A stretch of 64,000 bases of DNA. It comes from Orrella marina (GTDB taxonomy: Bacteria > Pseudomonadota > Gammaproteobacteria > Burkholderiales > Burkholderiaceae_B). Both the position numbers and the translations under genes were made by a program. The notes under the pieces were generated by a model that was not told the origin of the DNA, did not search any database, and saw nothing but the letters and a program-made list of their open reading frames with translations. Of the stretch, positions 8,342 to 17,212 are shown one piece after another (the first letter of the stretch is position 1; the number at the start of each line of letters is the position of its first letter). The stretch spans positions 682,001-746,000 of the forward strand of contig NZ_CP028901.1 of NCBI RefSeq assembly GCF_003058465.1. The letters are read 5' to 3'.

Positions 8342-9151
8342 GATTTTTCCCGTCACGGTGTTGGTTGAGAGAGCAAGAGTGAATCACGAGGACTAAGTGA
8401 CTCATTCTTAAGGGACTCATTCATTTCATGTAAATATATATTGTTTTTTGCAAAAAGCAAAGCGTAATCATCAGGCAAGTAAGGTCTCTGTATTCTGACG
8501 ATTGAACACTTGCCCGCGCATTTCCCTTCCTGGTCTGACTGGTTCGCGTGCGAACAGTCAGGCGCAGCCGACCGGGCAGGAGGGCGCGCGCCGGGGGCAT
8601 GTGGGTGGCAAGCGGGGTGGCATGCGGGGGTAGCATGCCGGCGATTTGATTTTTGTCCTGCCTTTTGAGAAGGCTTTTTGAAGGAGCTTTGCGGGCGCGC
8701 CCTTCGATCCCTTGGGCATCGATGCCGGCACGTACGGTCGCCAGGGTTCTGTCAACTGGACCTCTGCCCCTGACCCGTTACCCGCGAAGCCCCCACGATA
8801 GTTCGCCTCGAACAGCCTCGGCCAGTGAAAATCAGAACAATACATTTCAATAGGTTACGCAGCGTTTTCAGGGATATGGCGGGTTACTCGAGGTGTCTGG
8901 CAACCGCCCAGGCGGGTTGGCAATAGCGGGAGAGTTCATTTTGATCAACCGTGCGGCAGTTGAAAGGCGCCTGGCCTATGTCACAACATTCGCTGTTGTT
9001 GTATTCGTCGCCCGGATCAGATCTCTTCGGCAGGAGAAAACAGCAAGGACACTGGTTGATCTGGAACTGGCCTCGCGTGCAATTGCCTGGATTGTCGTTT
9101 TCGGCTCAAGTATTTGCGCACAAAACCGGTCGCAGGCAAGTGGGTATTGGT
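8342..9151. other. Long intergenic region, no supported gene
   Basis: About 800 bp separate trxC and the AI-2E permease gene. It begins with an AT-rich patch (about 8426-8460), probably promoter DNA for trxC, followed by G-rich DNA with an inverted repeat ggcatgc/gcatgcc (8619-8625/8633-8639). A 95-codon minus-strand frame (8558-8845) is open but lacks a recognisable domain, ribosome site or likely amino-acid composition. The plus-strand frame is also open upstream of 9152, but that part does not resemble the permease family. Confidence 0.4.
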
Positions 9152-10261
9152 ATGCTTCGCATTACAAGAATTCATCAGGGGATTGCCTTGTCTTCGACCA
9201 TTCTGCAGATCCGGACGTTTCTGATTCTGCTTGTTGCTGTATCGGCCGCTTTTGTCTGGTTGCTCATTCCGTTCGCCGGTGCGATCTTCTGGGCAATTGT
9301 GCTGGCCATCCTGTTCATTCCAATGCAGCGATGGCTCATCGGGGTCATGCCAAACTGGCCCAATGCTGCCACACTGCTCACCATGCTGGCTGCCGTGGTG
9401 ATTGTGCTGATGCCCGTCTCGTTTGTCGCACAGTCAGTGATCACCGAGTTGATTCATCTTTATCAGCAGGTTCAGGATGGTGATTTCAGGGCGGGTGATG
9501 CGTACGAACAACTAGTCAACGCTGTCCCGCCGAGCATGATGCCCTGGTTTGAGCGACTCGGTCTGGATGATGTTGAAACAATCAAGAGCTACATCTCGCG
9601 TTTTGCCAGCCAGGCTGTGCGTCTGGTCGGCAACCAGGCAATAAACGTCGGTCAGAACACGTTTATGTTCGTACTGGAGTTGTGCATCATGCTCTACCTG
9701 CAGTTCTTTTTGTTGCGCGATGGTATGAAGCTGTCTGGCCTGGTTACCAATGCGCTACCCCTGGCCATGGAGCACAAGGCACGCTTTATGAGCAAGTTTG
9801 CAACCGTTGTGCGTGCAACGATCAAGGGAAATGTGGTGGTGGCGATCTGCCAGGGCGCGCTCGGGGGCTTGATCTTCTGGGCACTGGGTATCGCCTCGGC
9901 GACCTTGTGGGGAACCGTGATGGCGGTTCTGTCACTGCTGCCGGCTGTAGGGGCCGGGCTGGTCTGGGGGCCCGTTGCCGTCTACTTTCTGGCGACGGGT
10001 GATATTGCCAAAGGTGCCATTCTTGGCGCCTACGGGGTGTTGGTGATTGGTCTGGTTGACAACGTGTTGAGACCCGTGCTCGTGGGCAAGGACACCCGTC
10101 TGCCGGACTACATGGTCTTGCTTTCCACGCTGGGCGGATTGACCATGTTCGGGATCAGTGGCTTTATTGCGGGCCCGTTGATTGCCGTGCTGTTTCTGGT
10201 GGCATGGGATCTTTTCCGGGTGATGAATCAGGAAATCAGCGAGACGGTAGAGGATCGCTGA
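9152..10261 (+). CDS. AI-2E family transporter (PerM/YdiK-like permease)
   Basis: A 369-residue polytopic inner-membrane protein of the AI-2E/UPF0118 family (TqsA, YdiK, PerM). Two closely spaced N-terminal membrane segments start near residue 15. A soluble stretch rich in acidic residues follows (about 90-160), and then five or more further helices. The G-x-V-D-N-x-L-R-P block near residue 300 is a family hallmark. Members have been linked to autoinducer-2 export or Na+/H+ exchange; the substrate here is unknown. The frame is open back to 8951, but family similarity begins at the ATG 9152 or shortly after, so I use 9152. Confidence 0.82.
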   Translation: MLRITRIHQGIALSSTILQIRTFLILLVAVSAAFVWLLIPFAGAIFWAIVLAILFIPMQRWLIGVMPNWPNAATLLTMLAAVVIVLMPVSFVAQSVITELIHLYQQVQDGDFRAGDAYEQLVNAVPPSMMPWFERLGLDDVETIKSYISRFASQAVRLVGNQAINVGQNTFMFVLELCIMLYLQFFLLRDGMKLSGLVTNALPLAMEHKARFMSKFATVVRATIKGNVVVAICQGALGGLIFWALGIASATLWGTVMAVLSLLPAVGAGLVWGPVAVYFLATGDIAKGAILGAYGVLVIGLVDNVLRPVLVGKDTRLPDYMVLLSTLGGLTMFGISGFIAGPLIAVLFLVAWDLFRVMNQEISETVEDR

Positions 10262-10331
10262 CCCATCCTGGACGCAGGCTGTGCGATGAGCGGGCTTTTG
10301 TCTCGGCAAAACTCCTCACTGCAGTCTGCTG

Positions 10332-10673
10332 TCATTCGAGCAGGATCTTGCTGACCTGCTCGACAATCTTTGCATCCTCGCACAGGAATACGGCAACGTC
10401 GTCTGCGTTCATGACCTCGAGCAGTTCATACATGGCATACAGCAGATTCTCGTCGCTGTGACCGAGCGCGCCGACGTGAACCGGATGCTCGCGCTCAAAG
10501 ACGCTTCTTGGAATCAGGTAACTCAGGGCATTGGGGTCGGGTGGCCCTTCGGCAAGAATGACAGTCAGGCTCGCTGCTTCTTCACCAGGTTCCGGGTCAG
10601 TCTGGGTCAGCTGGACCTCGAGCAGGTGCTCGGGCAGTCCATCGATGCGTGCCGCGGTGAAACCGTCGATCAT
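10332..10673 (-). CDS. Uncharacterised 113-residue acidic protein
   Basis: I do not recognise this protein. It is soluble, acidic, and without Cys pairs, signal peptide or membrane segments. The C-terminal part looks helical (L-L-Y-A-M-Y-E-L-L-E-V followed by D-D-V-A-V-F-L-C-E-D-A-K-I-V). The frame is clean, has codon usage like its neighbours and ends shortly after the convergent permease gene, which supports a real gene. No partner is evident; rdgC lies 280 bp upstream on the same strand. Confidence 0.6.
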   Translation of the reverse strand: MIDGFTAARIDGLPEHLLEVQLTQTDPEPGEEAASLTVILAEGPPDPNALSYLIPRSVFEREHPVHVGALGHSDENLLYAMYELLEVMNADDVAVFLCEDAKIVEQVSKILLE

Positions 10674-10909
10674 TCAATTCTCCGTTAATTTGATCAGAAA
10701 GGGCGACCGATTGTGGCGAACGGGACCGAGCCTTTGATCGCGACGCCCGTATGCCAGCAATGTCAGTGCCGTCAAGCTCAACATAAACTGCGATCGTTCA
10801 TCGATACACTCGAGTACCGCAAACGCGATAGTTTGATGGTTTGATAATTTTCAGTACGACACGCATGGCGCAAGGGCAGACAAGTTGCGTGAAAGAAAAT
10901 GGAGTCAGG

Positions 10910-10945
10910 AACCCGACGTTCAGGCCGCACGCCTGGAGGTCGGGT
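10910..10945 (-). terminator. Hairpin downstream of rdgC
   Basis: acccgac (10911-10917) pairs with gtcgggt (10939-10945), and nested inside caggc pairs with gcctg. On the minus strand the structure is followed by tcctgactccattttctttc, a modest T-rich tail. It lies directly after the rdgC stop and is a plausible terminator. Confidence 0.5.
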
Positions 10946-10953
10946 AGACGCTA

Positions 10954-11856
10954 TTACTCTCGCTCTTCGCCCAGGACTTCCATGATGGCGGCCAGCATGT
11001 GATTGAGCTCCGAGGTCATGAGTGTGAAGTCTGTATCGAGTTTCTCGGCCTCGTTCAGGGCACCATCCGCCTTGGCACGTTCCTCGAGAATGTCTAGAGG
11101 ATTGACGCGCTTGAAATCCGCAGTATCAGTGAGTACGAAGCTGATTCGATCCTGCCAGGTCAGCGCCAGGCGTGTGCACTGGTAGCCGTTTTCCACGTGA
11201 CGAGTGATGTCATCGGTCGATACAGCATGTTTGGCGTAGCGAATCACGCCTGCGCTGTCTCCACCGGATTGCCACTGACTGTCCGGATCGATCGTGAATC
11301 CATCCGGTGCCTCACCCTGAATCAGCCAGCTGGTCATCAAATTGGCTGTGGACTGATTCAGTCTGAGTGGCTCAACGGGATAGGGATGCATGGCTTTTCC
11401 CAGCGCGGAGAGGACCTCCTCGACCTGCGAAGACGCGGCTGCGTCAATCACCAGCCAATGGTTGACCGGATCGATCCACAGTCTGACGTCGCGTGCGATG
11501 GTGAAGGCGCGTGGCATCAGAGACTCGGTGACCATCTCCTTGAGATCCTTGATCTGTTTGCGACCAGGACGATAGCCTTGCTCGGCCTCAATGATCTGCG
11601 CCCGTGCCTTGACTTCCTGGTTGATGACGCTGGCAGGCAACAGCTTCTTTTCCATGCGCATGGCCAGCAAGAGCTGACCTGACACATTCACGGCCAGCCG
11701 GTCGTCGTCCTCCCGGGGCGGAACCCAGCCCTGAGAAACAGCTGACAGATCGCCTGCTGGTGTGAATCGATGCGCGCTGAGCGCCTGATCGATTTCATCC
11801 CAGTGCTTGGCCCAGTGAGCCGACAGTCTGAATACTTTGAGATTCTTGAACCACAT
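10954..11856 (-). CDS. rdgC: Recombination-associated protein RdgC
   Basis: A 300-residue RdgC, the standard length. RdgC is a nucleoid-associated DNA-binding protein that forms a ring dimer around double-stranded DNA and inhibits RecA-promoted strand exchange. The N-terminus M-W-F-K-N-L-x-V-F-R-L is the family signature, and the internal M-x-M-E-K-K-L-L-P-A-S-V-I block and C-terminal L-T-W-x-D-R-I-S-F-V-L are also conserved. The gene is monocistronic with a hairpin after the stop. recA lies 13 kb away in the same window. Confidence 0.94.
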   Translation of the reverse strand: MWFKNLKVFRLSAHWAKHWDEIDQALSAHRFTPAGDLSAVSQGWVPPREDDDRLAVNVSGQLLLAMRMEKKLLPASVINQEVKARAQIIEAEQGYRPGRKQIKDLKEMVTESLMPRAFTIARDVRLWIDPVNHWLVIDAAASSQVEEVLSALGKAMHPYPVEPLRLNQSTANLMTSWLIQGEAPDGFTIDPDSQWQSGGDSAGVIRYAKHAVSTDDITRHVENGYQCTRLALTWQDRISFVLTDTADFKRVNPLDILEERAKADGALNEAEKLDTDFTLMTSELNHMLAAIMEVLGEERE

Positions 11857-12052
11857 GATGCCTATCCAATACCCACGAAAAAAGGCTTCAAGTGTAGTTC
11901 AAGCCGGGCGCAGCTCCAATTCGGAACGCTCGCCACGGCGAGATAGTGGTTGTACGAATTGTCAATGATTCAGTAATCGGCTTGCGATGTAGCGGCACAT
12001 GCCTCGCAACGCGGGCAAACAGGGCGCCGTTGCACGCAACTGCGAAGCTTGC

Positions 12053-12694
12053 TCACTCTCGGTTCGGTACTCGTGGCGGTTTGGTCATGCCCTCGAAACA
12101 AGTGTGAATCAGCAATTCAACAATGTCATCGTCACTGAAGGCGCCGCCCGCTTTCAGAAAGTCCGCAACCGGGTCACATGAGCGCGAATAAATCGTGTAG
12201 AGAATGACTTCGGCAGGCAGTGAGGCTGACAGGTCACCTTTGGCTTGCGCTTGTTCAATCCATTCCCCGAGCACTTCGGTCAACCGGGTCAGACGCTCCA
12301 CATAGGGTTGGTGCTCGATCAATGTTTGCTGAATGCTGGAACGGGTTGATGGTAGCGAGGGCATGGTGCCGCTAAGGTGAATGCGCACGGCCCAGCGAAC
12401 GACAGCCTTGAGCTTTTCAATTGCGGACAGATGCTCGGACAGGGAGTTGGCAACCTCGAGCGAGTCATCCAGAAACCGTGTCATAGACGCCGCAGCAAGC
12501 GCCTCTTTGGATGCAAAGTGTTTGTAAAGACTGGCTTTGGCGATGCCCACTTCAGCAGCTACTTCATCCATGGTCATCAGGTCAAACCCTTTTTGGGCGA
12601 GCAGACGGTTGACGACGTCCAGAATCGCGTCTTCCCGGAACTTCAATTGTTGTGCCTTGAATGAGGCCTTCTTTCTGGCTGCTGGCGTTGGCAT
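12053..12694 (-). CDS. TetR/AcrR family transcriptional regulator
   Basis: A 213-residue TetR-type repressor. The N-terminal helix-turn-helix (about residues 20-65) has the family core T-M-D-E-V-A-x-E-V-G-I-A-K-A-S-L-Y-K-H-F-x-S-K-E. The C-terminal ligand and dimer domain is all-helical. I chose the ATG at 12694 because it puts the DNA-binding domain at the usual distance; the frame is open to 12751. It is transcribed divergently from the lipid-modification cluster starting at 12893, and the 48-bp palindrome lies between them. It is therefore the likely local regulator of itself and the cluster. The ligand is unknown; a fatty acid or acyl-CoA is an inference from context only. Confidence 0.88.
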   Translation of the reverse strand: MPTPAARKKASFKAQQLKFREDAILDVVNRLLAQKGFDLMTMDEVAAEVGIAKASLYKHFASKEALAAASMTRFLDDSLEVANSLSEHLSAIEKLKAVVRWAVRIHLSGTMPSLPSTRSSIQQTLIEHQPYVERLTRLTEVLGEWIEQAQAKGDLSASLPAEVILYTIYSRSCDPVADFLKAGGAFSDDDIVELLIHTCFEGMTKPPRVPNRE

Positions 12695-12760
12695 GTTTGC
12701 TGCCTCTTGTAAAAAACACATGGACACACAAAAAGCTTGTGTATCCCACAAAAATGGTTT

Positions 12761-12808
12761 CTAATCAGTTCAAACAAATACTGATCAGTATTTGTTTGAA
12801 CTGATTAG
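12761..12808. promoter_or_regulatory. Perfect 48-bp palindrome, probable TetR operator
   Basis: The two 24-bp arms (12761-12784 and 12785-12808) are exact reverse complements with no spacer. Three related 8-mers start exactly 20 bp apart: CTAATCAG (12761), CTGATCAG (12781) and CTGATTAG (12801). The site lies between divergent tetR (start 12694) and the first lipid-cluster gene (start 12893). Its size could hold more than one TetR dimer on one DNA face. Confidence 0.75.
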
Positions 12809-12892
12809 TTCAATTTAAAGAGACCCAAGTTTTTACAGAAATGATGCAGTTGCTGTCTAAAACCTGATGGTCGTCTTGCTACTCGAGAGTAA

Positions 12893-13495
12893 ATGTCGAT
12901 TATGCCTGTATCCACATCGTTTGACGATCAATCTGCAGCCGGTAAAGGGGTTCTGGACTCGCGCGAGTCTGATCAGAAGGGGGCGGCAGCGGCGCAGTCC
13001 GGTGAGCAGACTCCGTCCCAGGCGCAGCAGCTACCCAGGCACGTCCAGGCATTTGAGCCGGGAACCTGGACACTCAGTGGTTGTGGTGTCTTCAGCTGGA
13101 GCGTGTTTCGTCTGTACCGTGCCAGCCTGTTTGTTCAAGGAACTGTCGATTCTGGAAGGCCCTACGCCTTGTTGCTGTCTTATCTGCGCAAAGTAACCGC
13201 TCAGCAGATTGCCGACACATCCGTGCAACAGTTCGAGCGGCTCGGATTCGGTTCGTCAGAACAGCATCAGCAGTGGAGGAGTTTGCTCCTCGGGCTGTTG
13301 CCTGATGTCGCGCTGGGCGACCATTTGACAGGCCTTTTTTACCCGAATCAGAAAGTTGAATTCTTTGACGGTAACAAGCACCTGGGCTGCGTGGAGGATC
13401 CGGCGTTTGCACAAGCATTTGCAGCGATCTGGCTTGATCCCAGAACTCAGGGGCAGTCCTTGCGCAAGGCGCTGCTGGGGATAAGTGATGACTGA
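12893..13495 (+). CDS. Chalcone isomerase-like protein (first copy)
   Basis: A 200-residue protein whose C-terminal ~150 residues fit the bacterial chalcone-isomerase-like family (Chalcone_3). Shared features are a G-x-x-x-F-x-x-x-x-x-L-Y-x-A-S-L-F start, a G-D-x-L-T-G-x-F-Y-P segment and a final F-A-x-I-W-L-D-x-R-T. The first ~45 residues are Gln/Ser-rich and low complexity, with no signal peptide, so it is probably cytosolic. Bacterial members often accompany fatty-acid-modifying enzymes and may bind fatty acids rather than chalcones (family knowledge). Its end overlaps the oxidoreductase gene. It is the first gene after the palindrome. A related protein is encoded at 17213. Confidence 0.75.
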   Translation: MSIMPVSTSFDDQSAAGKGVLDSRESDQKGAAAAQSGEQTPSQAQQLPRHVQAFEPGTWTLSGCGVFSWSVFRLYRASLFVQGTVDSGRPYALLLSYLRKVTAQQIADTSVQQFERLGFGSSEQHQQWRSLLLGLLPDVALGDHLTGLFYPNQKVEFFDGNKHLGCVEDPAFAQAFAAIWLDPRTQGQSLRKALLGISDD

Positions 13496-14822
13496 GGGCA
13501 AGTCGCGCATTCCCTCGCCCGGCAGCCGGATTGCAGTTGTTGGCTCGGGCATTGCGGGCCTTGCGAGCGCCTGGCTCCTGTCCCGGCGCTACTCGGTGAC
13601 TTTGTTCGAAGCGGGGTCGTACTTTGGCGGACACTCCAACACGGTGGATGTCACGGTCGACGGCATCACGCATCCGGTTGACACCGGCTTTCTGGTTCAT
13701 AACGACCTCACGTATCCCAACCTGATTGCTTTATTCGAGCATCTTGGCGTACCTGTCCATCAAAGCGATATGTCATTCGGTGTATCAATTGAGGAGCCAG
13801 ACATTGAATGGGCAGGTTCGAACCTGGGCACAGTCTTTGCCCAGAAGAGCCTGATGTTCAATCCTCGTTTTATCGTGATGCTGAGCCAGATACTCAAGTT
13901 CAACCGCAACGCGAACCAGTATCTTCTGGAATGTTCGAACCAGCCAGATATCACGCTTGGGGAATTGCTCAAGCGCCATGGCTACGGGCGGGCGATGCAG
14001 TACTGGTACTTGCTGCCAATGGCAGCGGCGATCTGGTCCTCCTCTGTTCGTGACATTCTGTCGTTTCCGGCCGCGACGTTTCTGCGATTTTGTTTGAATC
14101 ACCGGTTATTGCAGATCGAAGGACGGCCTCAGTGGCGCACCGTGCTGGGTGGCTCGCGAGTCTACGTTCAGGCAATGCTCAAGTCGATTCAGGATGCGAG
14201 GCTTGACTGCCCGGTGCTGGAAATCAGTCGTCGTCACCTGATCAACGCAGAGTCTGGACAGCAGAGCGCTGGTATCGTCGTTCGCACCGCCCGTTCGACC
14301 GAGGTGTTCGACGCTGTTGTGATGGCGTGTCATGCGCCCACCAGTCTGGGGCTGATCGATGCTACCGATCAGGAGTGTGACATCTTAGGGGCTGTCCGTT
14401 ACCAGCCTAATGAAGCCGTTCTGCACACGGATCCAGCACTGTTGCCCCGACGCAAGAAAGTCTGGTCGGCCTGGAACTATCTGTCCACGCCGTCACGTGA
14501 TGATGCTCATGCAGTCGCTGTCAGTTATCTCATCAACTGCTTGCAGCCGTTGCCATTCACGACTCCGGTGATTGTGACCCTCAACAGTCACCGCCCGATT
14601 GATGAGTCCCGTGTCATCCGGCGTTTCAATTACGAACATCCGGTCATGGATCTGCCTGCAATTCGGGCCCAGCAGCGGCTTGGTGTGATCCAGGGGCAAC
14701 TGGGCACCTGGTTCTGCGGGGCCTGGTGTGGCTATGGATTTCATGAGGACGGACTGAAGTCAGCCATCGCCGTTGCCCGGGACTTCGGGATTGAACCGCC
14801 GTGGGCAGGAGTTGTGGCATGA
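13488..14822 (+). CDS. FAD-dependent oxidoreductase (amine oxidase/desaturase-like)
   Basis: A 444-residue flavoprotein. It has an N-terminal Rossmann motif (A-V-V-G-S-G-I-A-G-L-A-S-A-W-L-L), the E-A-G-S-Y-F-G-G-H second block and the T-G-F-L-V-H-N segment typical of the NAD/FAD-binding amine oxidase family found beside cfa genes. It may oxidise a modified acyl chain; in comparable clusters such enzymes act on methylated or cyclopropane fatty acids, but the reaction is not established here. The start overlaps the previous gene; GTG 13485 and ATG 13488 are adjacent, and ATG is preferred. Its stop overlaps the next start (ATGA). Confidence 0.85.
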   Translation: MTEGKSRIPSPGSRIAVVGSGIAGLASAWLLSRRYSVTLFEAGSYFGGHSNTVDVTVDGITHPVDTGFLVHNDLTYPNLIALFEHLGVPVHQSDMSFGVSIEEPDIEWAGSNLGTVFAQKSLMFNPRFIVMLSQILKFNRNANQYLLECSNQPDITLGELLKRHGYGRAMQYWYLLPMAAAIWSSSVRDILSFPAATFLRFCLNHRLLQIEGRPQWRTVLGGSRVYVQAMLKSIQDARLDCPVLEISRRHLINAESGQQSAGIVVRTARSTEVFDAVVMACHAPTSLGLIDATDQECDILGAVRYQPNEAVLHTDPALLPRRKKVWSAWNYLSTPSRDDAHAVAVSYLINCLQPLPFTTPVIVTLNSHRPIDESRVIRRFNYEHPVMDLPAIRAQQRLGVIQGQLGTWFCGAWCGYGFHEDGLKSAIAVARDFGIEPPWAGVVA

Positions 14823-15709
14823 GCAATGAGTTACCGGCGTCTGACAACCTGATCCGCTTTGCTCGTGCCGTGGTCATGCACAAGCGGCAAAAGCCGTTTA
14901 TCCACGCCTTTGTCTACAAGCTGTTCTGCATGCAGTTGCGGGTTGATCAGCTTGATCAGGTGGCGTTTCATGCGTCATCAGGCGGCTCATGGCTGTTTGG
15001 CGTGAATCGCCGCCGCCCGGTCAGCTTTATGAGTGCCGATCACGGAGATCGTCAGGGCACTGATCTGATGGGGTGGCTGGAGCGCACCTTACGTACAGCC
15101 GGACTAGAGCATCCTGGTGGTGCAACCTGGTTGCAGTGCTTTCCAAGGGTGTTTGGCTACGTCTTTAACCCGGTCAGCTTCTGGATGATGCATGACCGTC
15201 AGGGGGACCTGAAGCTGATTCTGGCCGAAGTGAATAACACCTTCGGGCAGAGCCACCAGTATGTGTTGCAGGCACCTGATCACGGTGTTATTGGACAGGG
15301 TGACGACCTGTTCTGTCGCAAAGTCTTCCATGTGTCTCCCTTCTGCGAGATCAAGGGGCACTACCGGTTTCGATACCAGGGCCAGATCACGGCTCCCCTC
15401 GCAACGGCACCCTCTATCTCGAACCGTGCCATGTCACTGGCTGAATCAACTTCCGCGCGTCAGTCCATGGCGATCGATTTCTTTGATGATGACGCCAGTG
15501 ATGTAGCGCTGCTGCGAACGGCAATCACGGTCGAACCGCAATCGTGGACCACAAGACGCGTGCTCGGTGCAGTCATGCGTATGCCATTCATGACCTTTGG
15601 CGTGATGGTCCGCATCCACTGGCATGCCTTCAAATTATGGCGCAAAGGGGCAGCGTTTCACCGGTTGCCTGCGCCACCGCAAGAAGAGGTGACCCGCAAT
15701 GTGCCATGA
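14819..15709 (+). CDS. DUF1365 family protein
   Basis: A 296-residue DUF1365 protein, a family of unknown biochemical role that almost always sits between an FAD amine oxidase-like gene and a cyclopropane-fatty-acid-synthase-like gene. Family blocks seen are V-M-H-x-R-x-x-P-x-x-H-x-F-x-Y at the N-terminus, F-G-Y-V-F-N-P-V-S-F-W near residue 115 and E-V-N-N-T-F-G. The start at 14819 overlaps the previous stop in an ATGA, so it is probably translated by coupling. No signal peptide is seen. It probably takes part in membrane lipid modification (inference from context). Confidence 0.88.
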   Translation: MSNELPASDNLIRFARAVVMHKRQKPFIHAFVYKLFCMQLRVDQLDQVAFHASSGGSWLFGVNRRRPVSFMSADHGDRQGTDLMGWLERTLRTAGLEHPGGATWLQCFPRVFGYVFNPVSFWMMHDRQGDLKLILAEVNNTFGQSHQYVLQAPDHGVIGQGDDLFCRKVFHVSPFCEIKGHYRFRYQGQITAPLATAPSISNRAMSLAESTSARQSMAIDFFDDDASDVALLRTAITVEPQSWTTRRVLGAVMRMPFMTFGVMVRIHWHAFKLWRKGAAFHRLPAPPQEEVTRNVP

Positions 15710-15825
15710 CCGTACTGCCGCTACTGATGCCGTGCTTGCCAATGTGTCGACAGACCAGGCAAAAACGACCAAACCGACCTCAGTCCCGTCAGGTCCAGAC
15801 ACATTGACCCAGATTTCACACCTGA

Positions 15826-15860
15826 CTTCACTTCATTTCACTTCACATTACTTCACTTCA
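15826..15860. repeat. CTTCA pentanucleotide tract upstream of the methyltransferase gene
   Basis: Seven head-to-tail pentamers occupy 15826-15860: five exact CTTCA plus TTTCA and CATTA. The tract ends 20 bp before the start codon at 15881 and lies in the 171-bp gap after the DUF1365 gene. Slippage would change spacing, not reading frame. Confidence 0.75.
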
Positions 15861-15880
15861 CCATACCCGAGGTTCATTTA

Positions 15881-17101
15881 ATGAATGTCAATGAAGCTTC
15901 GATCAACACACTGTCCGTCCAGACGCTGCCCTGGTCTGCCCGTACGTTTGTCTCATTGCTGTCAAGGATCTCAGAAGGCTCTCTGACATTGATCGATCCG
16001 CAGGGCCGGTTCATGCTGCTCGGCAGGCAAGGGGCATTGCCACACGCCCAGCTCAAGATCCGTGACTGGCGGGCAGCATCGCTCATCATGCGACAGGCCG
16101 ATGTCGGGTTTGCGGAGTGCGTCCGACGCAACTGGGTGGATTGCCCGGATATGATGTCACTCTTCAGGCTCGCAATCCGTAACGAGGATTCGGTGAATGT
16201 GGTGCGCGGTAGTTGGTGGGCGCTGTTGCTGCGTCAGCTTGGGCACTGGGTGCTGCGAGACAACAGCCGCCGCGGTAGCCGTCGCAACATCCTTGCACAT
16301 TACGACCTCGGGAATGACTTTTACCGTCTATGGCTCGACGGGTCGATGAGCTATTCCGCAGCACTGTTTGAAGGGGATGACCAGCGCAGTCTGCCCGATG
16401 CACAGGCAGCGAAGTACGACCGTATGCTGGACCAACTCGACATCCAGCCGGGCCAGACACTGCTCGAGATTGGGTGCGGCTGGGGTGAACTCGCTGTGCG
16501 TGCCGCTCGAAGAGGTTTGAAAGTCAAAGGCGTCACGCTATCAGACGCGCAGCTAGCATGGGCACAAGAGCGGGTCAGACGCGAAGGGCTGGCTGCTCAG
16601 ATTGATCTTTCGATCTGCGACTACCGTGATATCACAGGTCAGTACGACCACATCATTTCGATCGAAATGTTCGAGGCAGTGGGCCTTCGTCACTGGCCCG
16701 GTTACTTCTCAGTGATTCGCGATCGTCTGAAGCCCGGTGGGCGAGCGGTTATCCAGACAATCGATATAGCGGATGCCCATTTTGATGCATACGTGCGTGG
16801 CACTGATTTCATTCAGCAATACATTTTCCCGGGCGGCATGCTGCCCAGCCCATCGCGATTCGAGTCTCTGGCCGACAACGCGGGCCTGAATGTGCAGGAT
16901 CGATTCAGTTTTGGTATCGATTATGCAAAAACACTGGCCTTGTGGGCGCAAGCCTTCGACACACACCAGGAAGACATTCAGGCGCAAGGGTTCGATGACA
17001 CCTTCATGCGGATCTGGCGCATGTATCTGGCCTATTGCGAAGCTGGATTTCGGGAAGGACGCACTGATGTCAAGCAATGGGTTCTGGCCAAGCATGCTTG
17101 A
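15881..17101 (+). CDS. Cyclopropane-fatty-acyl-phospholipid synthase-like SAM methyltransferase
   Basis: A 406-residue methyltransferase of the Cfa/CMAS family. The SAM-binding motif L-L-E-I-G-C-G-W-G-E-L lies near residue 200. The upstream substrate block H-Y-D-L-G-N-D-F-Y-x-L-W-L-D and the S-I-E-M-F-E-A-V-G block are conserved. Such enzymes add a methylene or methyl group from SAM to a double bond in membrane phospholipid acyl chains. Relatives in similar operons make cyclopropane or methylated acyl chains leading to furan fatty acids. An N-terminal ~100-residue domain precedes the catalytic fold. ATG 15881 follows a gagg ribosome site about 10 bp upstream. The CTTCA tract lies immediately before it. 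Confidence 0.9.
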   Translation: MNVNEASINTLSVQTLPWSARTFVSLLSRISEGSLTLIDPQGRFMLLGRQGALPHAQLKIRDWRAASLIMRQADVGFAECVRRNWVDCPDMMSLFRLAIRNEDSVNVVRGSWWALLLRQLGHWVLRDNSRRGSRRNILAHYDLGNDFYRLWLDGSMSYSAALFEGDDQRSLPDAQAAKYDRMLDQLDIQPGQTLLEIGCGWGELAVRAARRGLKVKGVTLSDAQLAWAQERVRREGLAAQIDLSICDYRDITGQYDHIISIEMFEAVGLRHWPGYFSVIRDRLKPGGRAVIQTIDIADAHFDAYVRGTDFIQQYIFPGGMLPSPSRFESLADNAGLNVQDRFSFGIDYAKTLALWAQAFDTHQEDIQAQGFDDTFMRIWRMYLAYCEAGFREGRTDVKQWVLAKHA

Positions 17102-17212
17102 TGGCCTTTATTCATTTCTTTGCCGGACGCGGTCGCTTGACGCGGCGAGCCAGTAAGAACGCAATGTTCCAGTCACCACTACTGTGTGCTGACGGGTAAG
17201 GAGAAGATCACC

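Noticed and set aside
8558..8845. 95-codon minus-strand frame in the trxC/AI-2E gap
   Set aside because: No ribosome site, no family pattern and a Pro/Arg/Cys-rich end; kept only as part of the gap description.
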